Source: Acidobacteriota bacterium
Lineage (GTDB): Bacteria; Acidobacteriota; Terriglobia; Terriglobales; Acidobacteriaceae
Reading direction: 5' to 3'
Length of the DNA stretch: 64,000 nucleotides
Assembly (NCBI GenBank): GCA_021780075.1
Contig: JAJXZL010000046.1
Location: 38,291 to 102,290, forward strand
Numbering within the stretch: position 1 is the stretch's first letter; every line of letters starts with the position of its first letter. Positions 16,169-24,119 of the stretch are shown here, one piece after another. The notes below the pieces were generated by a model. That model was not told where the DNA came from and made no database searches. It was given only the letters and a program-made list of their open reading frames with translations. Position numbers and translations under genes: made by a program.

Positions 16169-16203
16169 GCCAGATTCTTTGCGTAATGCGTAAAGAATCT
16201 GGC
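16169..16203. repeat. Perfect 12-bp inverted repeat (hairpin)
   Basis: GCCAGATTCTTT (16169-16180) and AAAGAATCTGGC (16192-16203) flank an 11-base loop. It is about 90 bp upstream of the methyltransferase gene. No T-tract or ORF is associated. It could be an operator, a processed mRNA end or a remnant of a small mobile repeat. Confidence 0.6.
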
Positions 16204-16291
16204 ACAACGGTACGATTCAATGAAGTCGATGCCGGTAATGGAGATTCTGGTCTCTATCGCTGGCAAGCCCACAAAGGAGTTTTCCCCAACG

Positions 16292-17434
16292 ATGAGCAAT
16301 GCCGCGGATTTGGCAAAAAGAAAAGCAAAGCGTTTGGCGAAGAGGGCAATCTCTGTGTGCCAGTCAACATGGCTTGCTTATCCCAAAAGAGTTCAATGCA
16401 ATATCTGCGGATGGACGGGACGCCACTTTCTAACGAGCTACTGGCACGAGCGGACAAATTGCCCCGCCTGCCACACCGGCATTCGGCACAGGCTTCCGTT
16501 TGCGGCCCTGCAAAACTCCGACCAGCTTTACTCTGACAGGATCATTCGTGGCAAAAGGGTCTTGCATTTTGCTCCGGAAACCATTCTCACTCCCCTGATT
16601 CAAAGAATCGCCGCAGCCTATGTCACAGCCGACTTCCTGCGGACCGATTGCGATGCCCAACTTGATCTGTCCGATATGCCGCAGATTAAGAATGAGAGCT
16701 TTGACGTTGTGATAGCTTTCGATGTCCTCGAACATGTGCCGGATTACCAGCGAGCTCTTGAAGAAATCCGCAGAGTCCTTTCGCCGGGAGGCTATGCGAT
16801 TCTCACGGTTCCCCAGAAAGACAATCTATCGGTTACTTATGAAGATCCATCCATCGTTGAGGAAGAAGACAGACTCAAGCACTTTGGACAAAGGGATCAC
16901 CTTCGCATCTTTGGAGAAGATTTTTCTGGCACAGTCGAAAGCAAGGGATTCGCTGTAACTGTCGTTGACGAATCCAGTTTTTCTAAAGAACTGCAAGAAA
17001 GGCATGTTCTTTTCCCGCCAAAGCTTTCCATGAATCCCCTGGCCACAAATTATCGAAAAGTCTTTTTTGCCAGAAATCTTCTCTTGGGCCGGCGGCGCAT
17101 TAGGCGGCCGACTCGCTTACCGACTGGCTCAACCCAGACCCAACATAGCCCCTCGTACTCTCGATCCTTTCCGCTTCCTTTTTTGCCGAATGGTCTGAGA
17201 CTGCTGTTCGCTCTCTGCAATCATTCCTCCACATTGACTCAGAGCAGATCTACGGTTCTCTCCTTGCAAACCCGCAGCGATTCACACCCGGCTTCCCATC
17301 TGCATGGAAAATCCCGGCCCGCTCAAGCGCAGCATTGCTCAACACGAATCGGCGCTTCGTGTCTCCAAAACTCGAAGCGGCCCGCAGATCGAAATCTGCA
17401 GGCCGCTTCGTCTCTCGTTCGTGCCGGATTCTAG
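16292..17434 (+). CDS. Zinc-ribbon class I methyltransferase with doubtful C-terminal extension
   Basis: 380 residues from ATG 16292 (AAGGAG 12 bases upstream). Two CxxC pairs near the N-terminus (CNICGW and CPACHT) suggest a zinc ribbon. A Rossmann methyltransferase follows: VLHFAPE (SAM loop variant), VTADFLRTDC, FDVVIAFDVLEHVPDYQRAL (in part) and VLSPGGYAILTVPQ. The recognisable domain ends near residue 265 (KVFFARNLLL). The remaining roughly 115 residues are Arg/Ser/Thr/Pro-rich, run through a terminator hairpin and end by touching the GH3 stop, so the natural gene has probably lost its stop by frameshift or truncation. The DNA is more A/T-rich than its neighbours. Such enzymes often sit in surface-polysaccharide clusters, but none is present. 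Probably acquired. Confidence 0.7.
   Translation: MSNAADLAKRKAKRLAKRAISVCQSTWLAYPKRVQCNICGWTGRHFLTSYWHERTNCPACHTGIRHRLPFAALQNSDQLYSDRIIRGKRVLHFAPETILTPLIQRIAAAYVTADFLRTDCDAQLDLSDMPQIKNESFDVVIAFDVLEHVPDYQRALEEIRRVLSPGGYAILTVPQKDNLSVTYEDPSIVEEEDRLKHFGQRDHLRIFGEDFSGTVESKGFAVTVVDESSFSKELQERHVLFPPKLSMNPLATNYRKVFFARNLLLGRRRIRRPTRLPTGSTQTQHSPSYSRSFPLPFLPNGLRLLFALCNHSSTLTQSRSTVLSLQTRSDSHPASHLHGKSRPAQAQHCSTRIGASCLQNSKRPADRNLQAASSLVRAGF
17374..17409 (-). terminator. Strong stem-loop terminator of the GH3 gene
   Basis: GAAGCGGCC-c-GCAGAT, loop CGAA, ATCTGC-a-GGCCGCTTC: 15 pairs with one mismatch. On the minus strand it lies 21 bp after the GH3 stop and is followed by GAGTTTTGG, a short T-run. It falls inside the open C-terminal tail of the opposing methyltransferase frame, evidence that the tail is not natural coding sequence. 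Confidence 0.7.
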
Positions 17435-20007
17435 CGCAGCGTCACATCCGCCTGCAGCGGCGTGTTTTCGCTGGAGTTGCCCACGCGCACCACAAACTTG
17501 CCTGGGTCGATCTTCCAGTTGTGGGTTGACTCATCCCAGTAGCTGAAAGCGCGCGCGTCCAGTTCAACGGTGATGTTCTTGATCTCGCCGGGGTTCAGGC
17601 TCACCTTCTTGAAGCCTTTCAGCTCGCGTTCCGGCCGCTGCACCGTAGCCGATGGGTCAGAGACGTACACCTGCGCCACCTCCGCTCCGGCAACCTTGCC
17701 CGTGTTGGTCACGTTGAAGCTCACGGCAACCGTGGACCCGGACTTCGCCGTCGCCGGTGCAACAAGTTTCGAGAAGCCAAACGTGGTGTAGCTCAACCCA
17801 TAGCCAAACGGGTACAGCGGATGCTTGCCCGTCGTGGTCCAGTAGCGGTAGCCCACCATCAGCTTGTCCTCATACTTGACGTGCGGGATCGTGTCGATGC
17901 GGGTGGGGTGGCCAATCTCATGCACTTCCAGCTTGGTGTCCGCGCCCGGTATCGGGTAGTAGTCCTTGTACGACGGGTTATCTTCCCAGTTCCGGTCAAA
18001 GCTGACAGGCAGCCTGCCCTCGGGGTTGTGCTTGCCAAATAGCACCTCCGCAACAGCCGTTCCGCCTTCCTGGCCGGGATACCAGTTGTGGAGCAGCGCG
18101 GGCACCTTATCCAGCCAGCGCCGCGTATCCACTGCGCCGCCGGCGGTGAGGGTGACGATCGTGCGCGGATTGGCCGCGGCCACAGCCTCGATCAGCGCGT
18201 CCTGACCCCACGGCAGCGTGAAGGTGCGGTCAAGACCCTCGCTTTCGGTCTGCGGACTGAAGCCCACCGCAACAACGGCCACGTCCGCAGCGGAGGCAAA
18301 CTTCTTCACGTCCGCTGGGATCATGTCTGCTTCATTCAGGATGCCGAGGCCAAAGCGATTTCCTGCAAAGCCCGGCAGGTAGTCGGCGACCACGTTGATG
18401 GTTTGGCCGGCTGTCAGGTCCAAAGTGGCGGATTCGGGATGCTGGCCCTCGAACTGCACCTGCCCGATAACCTGCTTGCCGTCCACCATCACCTTGTAGT
18501 GGTCGCTGCCCGAGGCTGCGGCCAAGATCAGATATTTGCCGGCCTTGGTTGCCTTGTATGCGGCGGTGTAGCGAATGCTGCGCGGAGACTTGTCAGCCGC
18601 TCCCCACCACTCCCGCTTGTACGACGCGATTTTGTCCTCGCTGGCCGTCTCCGGCGCGCCGGTGAAGTCCTTGCTCGGATAGGTGGCTGCTTTCACACCA
18701 CCCTCCCATTGTGTGCGCCAGAAAACTTCATTCATCTCCGGCAGCCCCCGCGCGTAGAGCACATGTACGTTGGAGCCCAGCAAGTTGGCGATGCCGGTAA
18801 CCATGCTGACCGGTTCAAAGGCAGTTGCTTCAGAAGACCCGCCGCCGCCGGGTATGGCAGGCCAGGCGTCAGGGCCGATGATGGCGATGGTTTTGATTTT
18901 GGCTGGGTCGAGCGGAAGGATACTGCCTTCGTTCTTAAGCAGCGTCAGGCTTTCCAGGGCACCCTGCAGAGCCACGGGGCGGTCAGCCACGGAATAGGTG
19001 GATTCCGCCAGGTCCAACTGCGGGCGGTCGGTGAATCCATAGCGCAGCTCAGTGCGCAGCAGACGCAGTACTTTGTCGTCAATCGTGGATTCCTTCACAG
19101 CGCCGGCCTTGATCGCCGGCAGCAGGGTTGCTGCGTTCATGAAGCGCGGCGAGGGCATTTCCAGGTCCAGACCGTTATTGGCAGCGGCCACGCCGTCATA
19201 GGTGGCGTCCCAGTCCGACATCAGCACGCCCTTGAAGCCCCACTCGTCCTTCAGAACCTTGACGTTGAGAAAGTTGTTCTGGGTGGCGTGGGAACCGTTG
19301 ATCAGGTTATAGGAGTCCATCACCGCATCCACATGACCCTTGGTCACCGCCGCTTCAAACGCGGGCAGGTAGATCTCGCGCATCGTGCGCTCGTCCGCTT
19401 CCACGTCCACGTTGTGGCGGTTGTACTCCTGGTTATTCAGCGCGTAGTGCTTCACCGTGGCAATCACGCCCTGGGACTCTACGCCTTCAATATAGGGGAC
19501 AACGAGGGCAGAGTTGAGGTAGGGGTCTTCGGAGAGATACTCGAAGTTGCGACCGCTGACCGGCGAGCGGGCAATGTTGACCCCCGGTCCGAGCAGGAAG
19601 TTTACGCCACGGGCACGGGCATCCTTGCCCAGGCTTGCGCCCAGCTTGCGCGCAAAGTCTGTATCCCAGGTGGCGGCAAGGGCCACGCCGCCTGCATAGG
19701 CTGTGGTTGGTCCCCAGGTGCGCACGCCGACCGAGGCATCCGACATTTTGAACTGGGGCAGGTCGATGACCGGCTCTGCGTGGGTAAACATGCTGTCCAC
19801 GCCGCCAATCAGCTCAATTTTCTGGTCGAGGGTCAGTTTGGACAGCAGTGCGCGAGCCTGTGCCTCAATTGCAGGCGAGTCCGGCCTGGGAGCCTGGGCT
19901 GCTGCCTGCAGGGCCGAGGCGGCCAGGAATGCCAGCAGGAGCGGAACCATGCATGCCATTTTGATTGACAAAAACGATTGAGCACCGGGATTCAATGTGT
20001 TTTTCAT
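17431..20007 (-). CDS. GH3 beta-glucosidase with PA14-like insert
   Basis: 858 residues with an N-terminal signal region (hydrophobic core MVPLLLAFLAASALQAAAQA), so periplasmic or exported. Domains: GH3 N-terminal barrel (about 45-350) with KHYALNNQEYNRHNVD and the nucleophile Asp265 in GVLMSDWDATYDG; GH3 C-terminal sandwich beginning near 380 and interrupted by a PA14-like insert (about 450-570, YKATKAGKYLILAAASG in part); and a C-terminal fibronectin-III-like domain (about 745-855, VSFNVTNTGKVAGAEVAQVY in part). The architecture fits exo-acting beta-glucosidases or related beta-glycosidases; the sugar specificity is not fixed by sequence alone. No strong ribosome binding site precedes ATG 20007; Met17 or Met20 are alternatives. 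Confidence 0.9.
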   Translation of the reverse strand: MKNTLNPGAQSFLSIKMACMVPLLLAFLAASALQAAAQAPRPDSPAIEAQARALLSKLTLDQKIELIGGVDSMFTHAEPVIDLPQFKMSDASVGVRTWGPTTAYAGGVALAATWDTDFARKLGASLGKDARARGVNFLLGPGVNIARSPVSGRNFEYLSEDPYLNSALVVPYIEGVESQGVIATVKHYALNNQEYNRHNVDVEADERTMREIYLPAFEAAVTKGHVDAVMDSYNLINGSHATQNNFLNVKVLKDEWGFKGVLMSDWDATYDGVAAANNGLDLEMPSPRFMNAATLLPAIKAGAVKESTIDDKVLRLLRTELRYGFTDRPQLDLAESTYSVADRPVALQGALESLTLLKNEGSILPLDPAKIKTIAIIGPDAWPAIPGGGGSSEATAFEPVSMVTGIANLLGSNVHVLYARGLPEMNEVFWRTQWEGGVKAATYPSKDFTGAPETASEDKIASYKREWWGAADKSPRSIRYTAAYKATKAGKYLILAAASGSDHYKVMVDGKQVIGQVQFEGQHPESATLDLTAGQTINVVADYLPGFAGNRFGLGILNEADMIPADVKKFASAADVAVVAVGFSPQTESEGLDRTFTLPWGQDALIEAVAAANPRTIVTLTAGGAVDTRRWLDKVPALLHNWYPGQEGGTAVAEVLFGKHNPEGRLPVSFDRNWEDNPSYKDYYPIPGADTKLEVHEIGHPTRIDTIPHVKYEDKLMVGYRYWTTTGKHPLYPFGYGLSYTTFGFSKLVAPATAKSGSTVAVSFNVTNTGKVAGAEVAQVYVSDPSATVQRPERELKGFKKVSLNPGEIKNITVELDARAFSYWDESTHNWKIDPGKFVVRVGNSSENTPLQADVTLR

Positions 20008-20117
20008 ATCGCGGCAAGGCTACCGCATTTGCCCTTTGCCTGTACACCGCGTTGATGCGTAACTTGTGTCCAATCAGGAAGCTCGGCAAAGACTCATGCG
20101 CGCCTTGAAGTCGGTAT

Positions 20118-20153
20118 GTGATCTGAATCACAACGCGGGGTGAATCATGTCAC
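20118..20153 (+). promoter_or_regulatory. Two tandem Crp-type operators
   Basis: GTGA-TCTGAA-TCAC (20118-20131) and GTGA-ATCATG-TCAC (20140-20153). Their centres are 22 bp apart, two helical turns, as for cooperative Crp/Fnr dimers. They lie about 190 bp upstream of the Usp gene at 20341. The same GTGA-N6-TCAC pattern recurs at 21294, 23976 and 38317. Confidence 0.65.
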
Positions 20154-20340
20154 TGCCCAGCCTGCGAAGGCGGGCGCAGACTCGGTATCCAATGGGCAGT
20201 CAGGCAGGGCGCCGCAAACGGCGTCGCGGCGTTTCCAAAGGAGCCGTCGCCGGCAACATCAGCTTCTGGCTTATGGGGAGCAGTGGGCCGTGCGGTCATA
20301 TTTCTTTGGTAGATGCACTGCGGGGCGACGGGAGGCATCC

Positions 20341-21246
20341 ATGAGCTTTGAATCCGGGTTGAAAACAATAGTTGTTGCGACGGATCTTGGTGACAGGTCC
20401 GGAGCTGCTTTGGAATATGCCCGCAAGCTCGCCTCGGCCTACGGCGCACGTATTGTTCTGGCGCATGGCATTGATCCGATGGATTACGCTGCAGTGCAAT
20501 CCGTGCCTGGCCGCGTGCGGAGCAATTTGTCGGAGCAGGCCCGGGCTGTTCTGGAGCAGATGACCGCCGACCTGATTCGTGATGGAATCCACAGTCATTC
20601 TGAGGTTCGTCAGGGCGAAGTCACGCAGATGCTGCTGGATGTGACCCGCCAGTACAAGGCTGATCTGATTGTTATTGGAACCGAGGGGAAGCGCGGCGCA
20701 GGGCCTGTCGTGGTTGGTTCTGTTGCCGAGCAGCTAGTTCGCAAGGCGCCGTGCGCAGTGATGGCCGTGGCCGCGGACTGGAATGCTGGCCAGTTCCGGC
20801 CCACGCCAGGCGGACCGATCCTGCTGGCCATGGAGCGGAATGAAGCGACAAAGGCGGCTGTTGCTGCAGCCATGTCGCTTGCGGAGACCTTTCAGCGGAC
20901 CCTGCTGGTGCTTCACGCACGCACAGCTGCCGAGGCTTCTTCCTTTTTGAATCCCTCGGCAACCAATCTTGAGGATTGCGGCATTCACGCGCGGGGGAAC
21001 TGTCCCGTGCGCTGCATTGTGAAAGACGGCAAGCCAACAGATGTCGTAGCGGCGGCAATTGAGCTGTATCATCCGAGCGTTCTTGTGGTTGGGGTCAAAC
21101 GCACCAGCCAGACGCCGGGACCGCATGGCACGGCTTTCACCTTGCTGGCACGGTCGCACGTCCCGGTGATATGCGTTCCACCGGACACCGTGGCAGACGC
21201 CGCAGCGCAGGAGACGAGTGCTCCCGTGGCGGTAAGCGAGTACTGA
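20341..21246 (+). CDS. Universal stress protein with two Usp domains
   Basis: 301 residues from ATG 20341, preceded by GGGAGG; the longer frame from 20140 overlaps the operators and is Arg-rich. The N-terminal Usp domain (about 7-145) is complete: IVVATDLGDRSG at strand 1 and the ATP-binding signature in GTEGKRGAGPVVVGS. The second Usp domain (about 155-285) starts ILLAMERNE and lacks a recognisable ATP loop. It contains Cys residues at GNCPVRC. Such tandem Usp proteins support survival under starvation, redox or oxygen stress. Two Crp-type operators lie upstream, and the following genes (cNMP-binding protein, Crp/Fnr) are on the same strand but separated by their own upstream regions. Confidence 0.9.
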   Translation: MSFESGLKTIVVATDLGDRSGAALEYARKLASAYGARIVLAHGIDPMDYAAVQSVPGRVRSNLSEQARAVLEQMTADLIRDGIHSHSEVRQGEVTQMLLDVTRQYKADLIVIGTEGKRGAGPVVVGSVAEQLVRKAPCAVMAVAADWNAGQFRPTPGGPILLAMERNEATKAAVAAAMSLAETFQRTLLVLHARTAAEASSFLNPSATNLEDCGIHARGNCPVRCIVKDGKPTDVVAAAIELYHPSVLVVGVKRTSQTPGPHGTAFTLLARSHVPVICVPPDTVADAAAQETSAPVAVSEY

Positions 21247-21293
21247 GACAGCGAAGAGGTGATTGCATCGGCAAGACGGCAGGCAGGTAGGGC

Positions 21294-21307
21294 GTGAGAT
21301 ATTTCAC
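21294..21307 (+). promoter_or_regulatory. Crp-type operator
   Basis: GTGA-GATATT-TCAC, extended to CGTGA and TCACG on the two sides, a perfect inverted repeat with the same six-base spacer as the sites upstream of the Usp and phosphoketolase genes. About 185 bp before the cNMP-binding gene. A short duplication (TCAGCAGGTGG twice) lies between, around 21410-21433. Confidence 0.5.
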
Positions 21308-21491
21308 GGCTCCTGAATATGTTTTGGATTTGTAGTCATAGTATTGCTTGGCAGATTGGCAGGATATGAAGTCTGTTTCATCGCAGGGCCGCAATACAGG
21401 AGGCAATTGTCAGCAGGTGGTCAGCAGGTGGTCTGCGAGAGATGACCGCCACCGGAGCAGAGTTCGGGTGAAGGCAAGGAGAGACTCAACC

Positions 21492-22010
21492 ATGCAACCA
21501 GAGGCAAGATCCGGACAAATGGAAGGTGCAGCGCCGCATCCGCTGGCAGAGCTGCTGGCTTGCCCGCCGGAGACCGGAAATCTGCTCAACGCCTCAGCCC
21601 AATGCATCGACCTCGATGCGGGCGACACGGTATTTCATCAGGCCGCAGACTGTCGTGGACTGTATGTGGTTGTCTCAGGCCAGCTTGTGCGCAAAGCGGA
21701 GCGCAGGCAAGCACGGCTGATGCTGGGCTCAGTGAGAGCTGGGGACTTGGTGGAACTGGCAGCTGCGCTCGGTGATCGGCACCATACTTATACGCTTACT
21801 GCGATTACGCGCGTCTCACTGATGCTGCTGCCGATTGAGACGTTGAATCAGGCCTTCCAGGCACATCCGCCGCTGAGAATGCAGTTGCTTGAAGAACTGG
21901 CCCGCGAGGTCTCCCGCGCCTATAATGCATGCCGTGTCACGCGCATGGTGCGAATGCGCCGCAGTGGCGGCAGCGCTTCGGCGGGCATGAAAACTGAATG
22001 TTTACCCTGA
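21492..22010 (+). CDS. Cyclic-nucleotide-binding-domain protein without HTH
   Basis: 172 residues from ATG 21492 (AAGGAG 10 bases upstream). It has the cNMP-binding beta-roll of the Crp/Fnr family: LNASAQCIDLDAGDTVFHQA (in part), GLYVVVSGQLV, LGSVRAGDLVELAAALGD, and the first part of the dimerisation helix (LLEELAREVSRAYNACRV). It stops there, with an Arg/Gly/Ser-rich tail (RMVRMRRSGGSASAG) in place of the winged-helix DNA-binding domain. It cannot bind DNA as a normal Crp protein. It might sequester a ligand, or form heterodimers with the full-length Crp/Fnr protein encoded next. The gene is intact, without sign of a frameshift into a lost HTH. Confidence 0.82.
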   Translation: MQPEARSGQMEGAAPHPLAELLACPPETGNLLNASAQCIDLDAGDTVFHQAADCRGLYVVVSGQLVRKAERRQARLMLGSVRAGDLVELAAALGDRHHTYTLTAITRVSLMLLPIETLNQAFQAHPPLRMQLLEELAREVSRAYNACRVTRMVRMRRSGGSASAGMKTECLP

Positions 22011-22078
22011 CATTGCCCGCTGGAACAGAAGTCTGTTGCCGGGCGGATGGAGAGGGAAAATCCCTGCCTTGTGCCATG

Positions 22079-22097
22079 TAAAGTGCGATATACTTTA
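22079..22097 (+). promoter_or_regulatory. Inverted repeat upstream of the Crp/Fnr gene
   Basis: TAAAGT-N7-ACTTTA, six perfect pairs, ending 20 bp before ATG 22118. It differs from the GTGA-N6-TCAC sites, so if it is an operator it is for another protein. It also overlaps plausible promoter DNA (GATATACTTTAA). Confidence 0.3.
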
Positions 22098-22117
22098 ACT
22101 TGATCTGCGGGAAAAGT

Positions 22118-22831
22118 ATGTCTGGAATCCATTCTCATCGCCCCCCGGAAGATTGTCTGAATTGTGAGCATCGCCATCTGCGGATGTTTTGCAATCTCAC
22201 GCCTGAGGCGTTGCAGGACTACGACAGCATCGGCATAATGATGAGTCATGCCCGCGGCGCCAAATTGTTCTCAGAGGGCGATCAGGCGCGGAATGTCTTC
22301 ATCATCTGTTTTGGCCAGGTAAAGATCTCCTCCACTTCTCGCGACGGCAAGACCATGATCCTGAAGATCGCCGGTCCCGGTGACGTGATGGGACTGAGCG
22401 CAGTGCTGGCAAATGTCCCCCATGAAGTAACCGCAGAAGCCATTGAGCCATGCCAGGTCAAGACTGTCCGCAAGCAGGAGTTCGTCGACTTCCTGGGCCG
22501 GCACGGCATCGCGAGCATGCACGCAGCGCAATCTCTTTCCGGAGAGTACCTTACGGTCTTCCACGATGCCAAGCGGCTGGCTCTTTCCGGCTCGGCTGCG
22601 GGGCGCTTGGCACGGTTGCTGCTGGACTGGGGTCGCTCGTCCGCCAACGGCAAGCCAGAGATCCGCTTCACCATGGCTCTGACGCACGAGGAGATCGCCC
22701 ACATGGCGGGCACTTCGCGCGAAACTGTCACGCGGCTCCTCAATCAGTTCCGCCGCGACCAGTGGATTACCATCAAGGGCTCGAGCCTGACCATCGTCAA
22801 GCCCGAACAGCTTGAACGGCTCACCGCCTGA
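22118..22831 (+). CDS. Crp/Fnr-family regulator with FNR-like cysteines
   Basis: 237 residues from ATG 22118 (GGGAAAA just upstream). An N-terminal Cys cluster (Cys13, Cys16, Cys25: DCLNCEH then MFC) and a central Cys112 (AIEPCQV) match the layout of the [4Fe-4S]-binding FNR group, although spacing to the third Cys is longer than in E. coli FNR. The cNMP-like beta-roll is at about 27-135, the dimer helix follows, and the winged helix at about 185-228 contains MAGTSRETVTRLL. The recognition helix has the SRETVxR residues of CRP, which read GTGA, rather than the ExxSR of FNR. It is the best local candidate for the GTGA-N6-TCAC operators. Likely signal: oxygen or redox state, possibly also a nucleotide. 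Confidence 0.9.
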   Translation: MSGIHSHRPPEDCLNCEHRHLRMFCNLTPEALQDYDSIGIMMSHARGAKLFSEGDQARNVFIICFGQVKISSTSRDGKTMILKIAGPGDVMGLSAVLANVPHEVTAEAIEPCQVKTVRKQEFVDFLGRHGIASMHAAQSLSGEYLTVFHDAKRLALSGSAAGRLARLLLDWGRSSANGKPEIRFTMALTHEEIAHMAGTSRETVTRLLNQFRRDQWITIKGSSLTIVKPEQLERLTA

Positions 22832-22948
22832 TTTTTCCTTTTCTTTGTGCCTTCCAAACGCGACTGCTCAGCGGTGCGTTTAAACCGCAGTATTTCCCCT
22901 CAGAATTGATTGCTTTCTTGCCGGTCCTGCAGCCTGCGCTCCCGTTTG

Positions 22949-23905
22949 CTAACGATGTACAGCAAACCGCTCAACGTAGTCAGGAGTCGCAGCCGTCACA
23001 GGCTCACGCATGGTGAGCACGGGGCAGCGCGCATGGGCGAGAACTCGGTAGATGGTGTGGTCGCGGGTCAGATTCTGCAGCGTGGAGTGTTGCATCGCGC
23101 CCAGGACAATGAGGCACGCATGCAGTTCTGCCGATGCGGCAAGAATTTCAATGGAGGGATTTCCATGCGCCACAAGCGGTTCCACCAGGACGCCACGGCA
23201 TGCCTCGTCGGCCGTGATTTCTGCCACAAGCTCACGCAATTGATGCATGGCCGTTGACTCGAGATCTGTTGGCTGGCCCTGGCGCTTCATCTCATCCCTG
23301 GGCGGCAGCACATGCTGCAAAACCAGCTTTGCGCTCCGACTCGCTGCAAGTCGGCAGGCAAGCGCTGCGCTCGGTCTAGAGGCCTCTCTAAGTGTGGTGG
23401 CGTGCAGGACCACCTTTTCGTGGCCACTGCTCCCCACCGGGAGATGAGCCTCGGGTCCCACGGTGATGACCGGGAGGTTTACCGAACGCAACACTTGCTC
23501 TGCCACGGAGCCTAAGAGCAACTTACTGGCCTTGCCCCGGCCCCGAGTTCCGAGAAGTATGAGATCCGCCTGAAACTGGCGGACTGATGCTGCAATCTGC
23601 TGTGCGGCGTTGCCCTCGCGTACTAACGCGTCGCAGGCAATGTCCCTCTCGCGAGCCAGCGTACACCATGGGTGCAGTGTTTTCGCCGCAAATTCCAAAG
23701 CGCCCGCCGGGTCGTAGTAGGGCATTCCGGCTGGGTCCACTGCCATACCCGTGCTCGTCGCAAGCACATGCAGCAGGATCAACCGCGCTCCGGCATCAGA
23801 CGCTTCATTCAGCGCGAATGGCATCAACCGGTCCAGGTCGCTCAGGTCAGTGGCGACCAGGATCACGGCCGGATGCGTCCATCGATCCAAGCCTGAGCCC
23901 GGCAT
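22949..23905 (-). CDS. Universal stress protein with two Usp domains
   Basis: 318 residues. First Usp domain about 12-150: VILVATDLSDLDRLMPFA at strand 1 and an ATP-binding loop GTRGRGKASKLLLGS. Second Usp domain about 160-300 starts VVLHATTLREASRPS and ends LIVLGAMQHSTLQNL, without the Gly-rich loop. It resembles the Usp protein at 20341 in architecture. It faces the Crp/Fnr gene convergently and is transcribed from a promoter region holding a Crp-type operator 71 bp upstream. Confidence 0.9.
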   Translation of the reverse strand: MPGSGLDRWTHPAVILVATDLSDLDRLMPFALNEASDAGARLILLHVLATSTGMAVDPAGMPYYDPAGALEFAAKTLHPWCTLARERDIACDALVREGNAAQQIAASVRQFQADLILLGTRGRGKASKLLLGSVAEQVLRSVNLPVITVGPEAHLPVGSSGHEKVVLHATTLREASRPSAALACRLAASRSAKLVLQHVLPPRDEMKRQGQPTDLESTAMHQLRELVAEITADEACRGVLVEPLVAHGNPSIEILAASAELHACLIVLGAMQHSTLQNLTRDHTIYRVLAHARCPVLTMREPVTAATPDYVERFAVHR

Positions 23906-23975
23906 ACCCTATACTCCGCACCGCAATCGTGCCACTGACGGGCATGCAGGGATGTGCCTCGCAGCACCGCGGGAA

Positions 23976-23989
23976 GTGATGTAAATCAC
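23976..23989 (-). promoter_or_regulatory. Crp-type operator
   Basis: GTGA-TGTAAA-TCAC, also readable as GTGAT-N4-ATCAC. It lies 71 bp upstream of the start of the Usp gene ending at 22949, a normal place for an activator site. Confidence 0.55.
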
Positions 23990-24119
23990 ACTCCCGTGTA
24001 CTTACCGAGCCAGCTGTGCAGGCTGCCGGCTACCGGCAAAAATGGCTGCGGAACATCCCACCTCGCGCTAGACGGAAAGTTCTGATTCTGCCCAGAATTT
24101 TCCGCTCAGGATTGGCGCC

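Noticed and set aside
18088..19968. Long open frame antisense to the GH3 gene
   Set aside because: It has no domain and an amino-acid bias typical of a G/C-rich antisense shadow, while the GH3 gene is complete and well conserved in motifs.
20140..20340. N-terminal extension of the Usp protein
   Set aside because: It overlaps one of two operators, is Arg-rich, and ATG 20341 has a strong GGGAGG.
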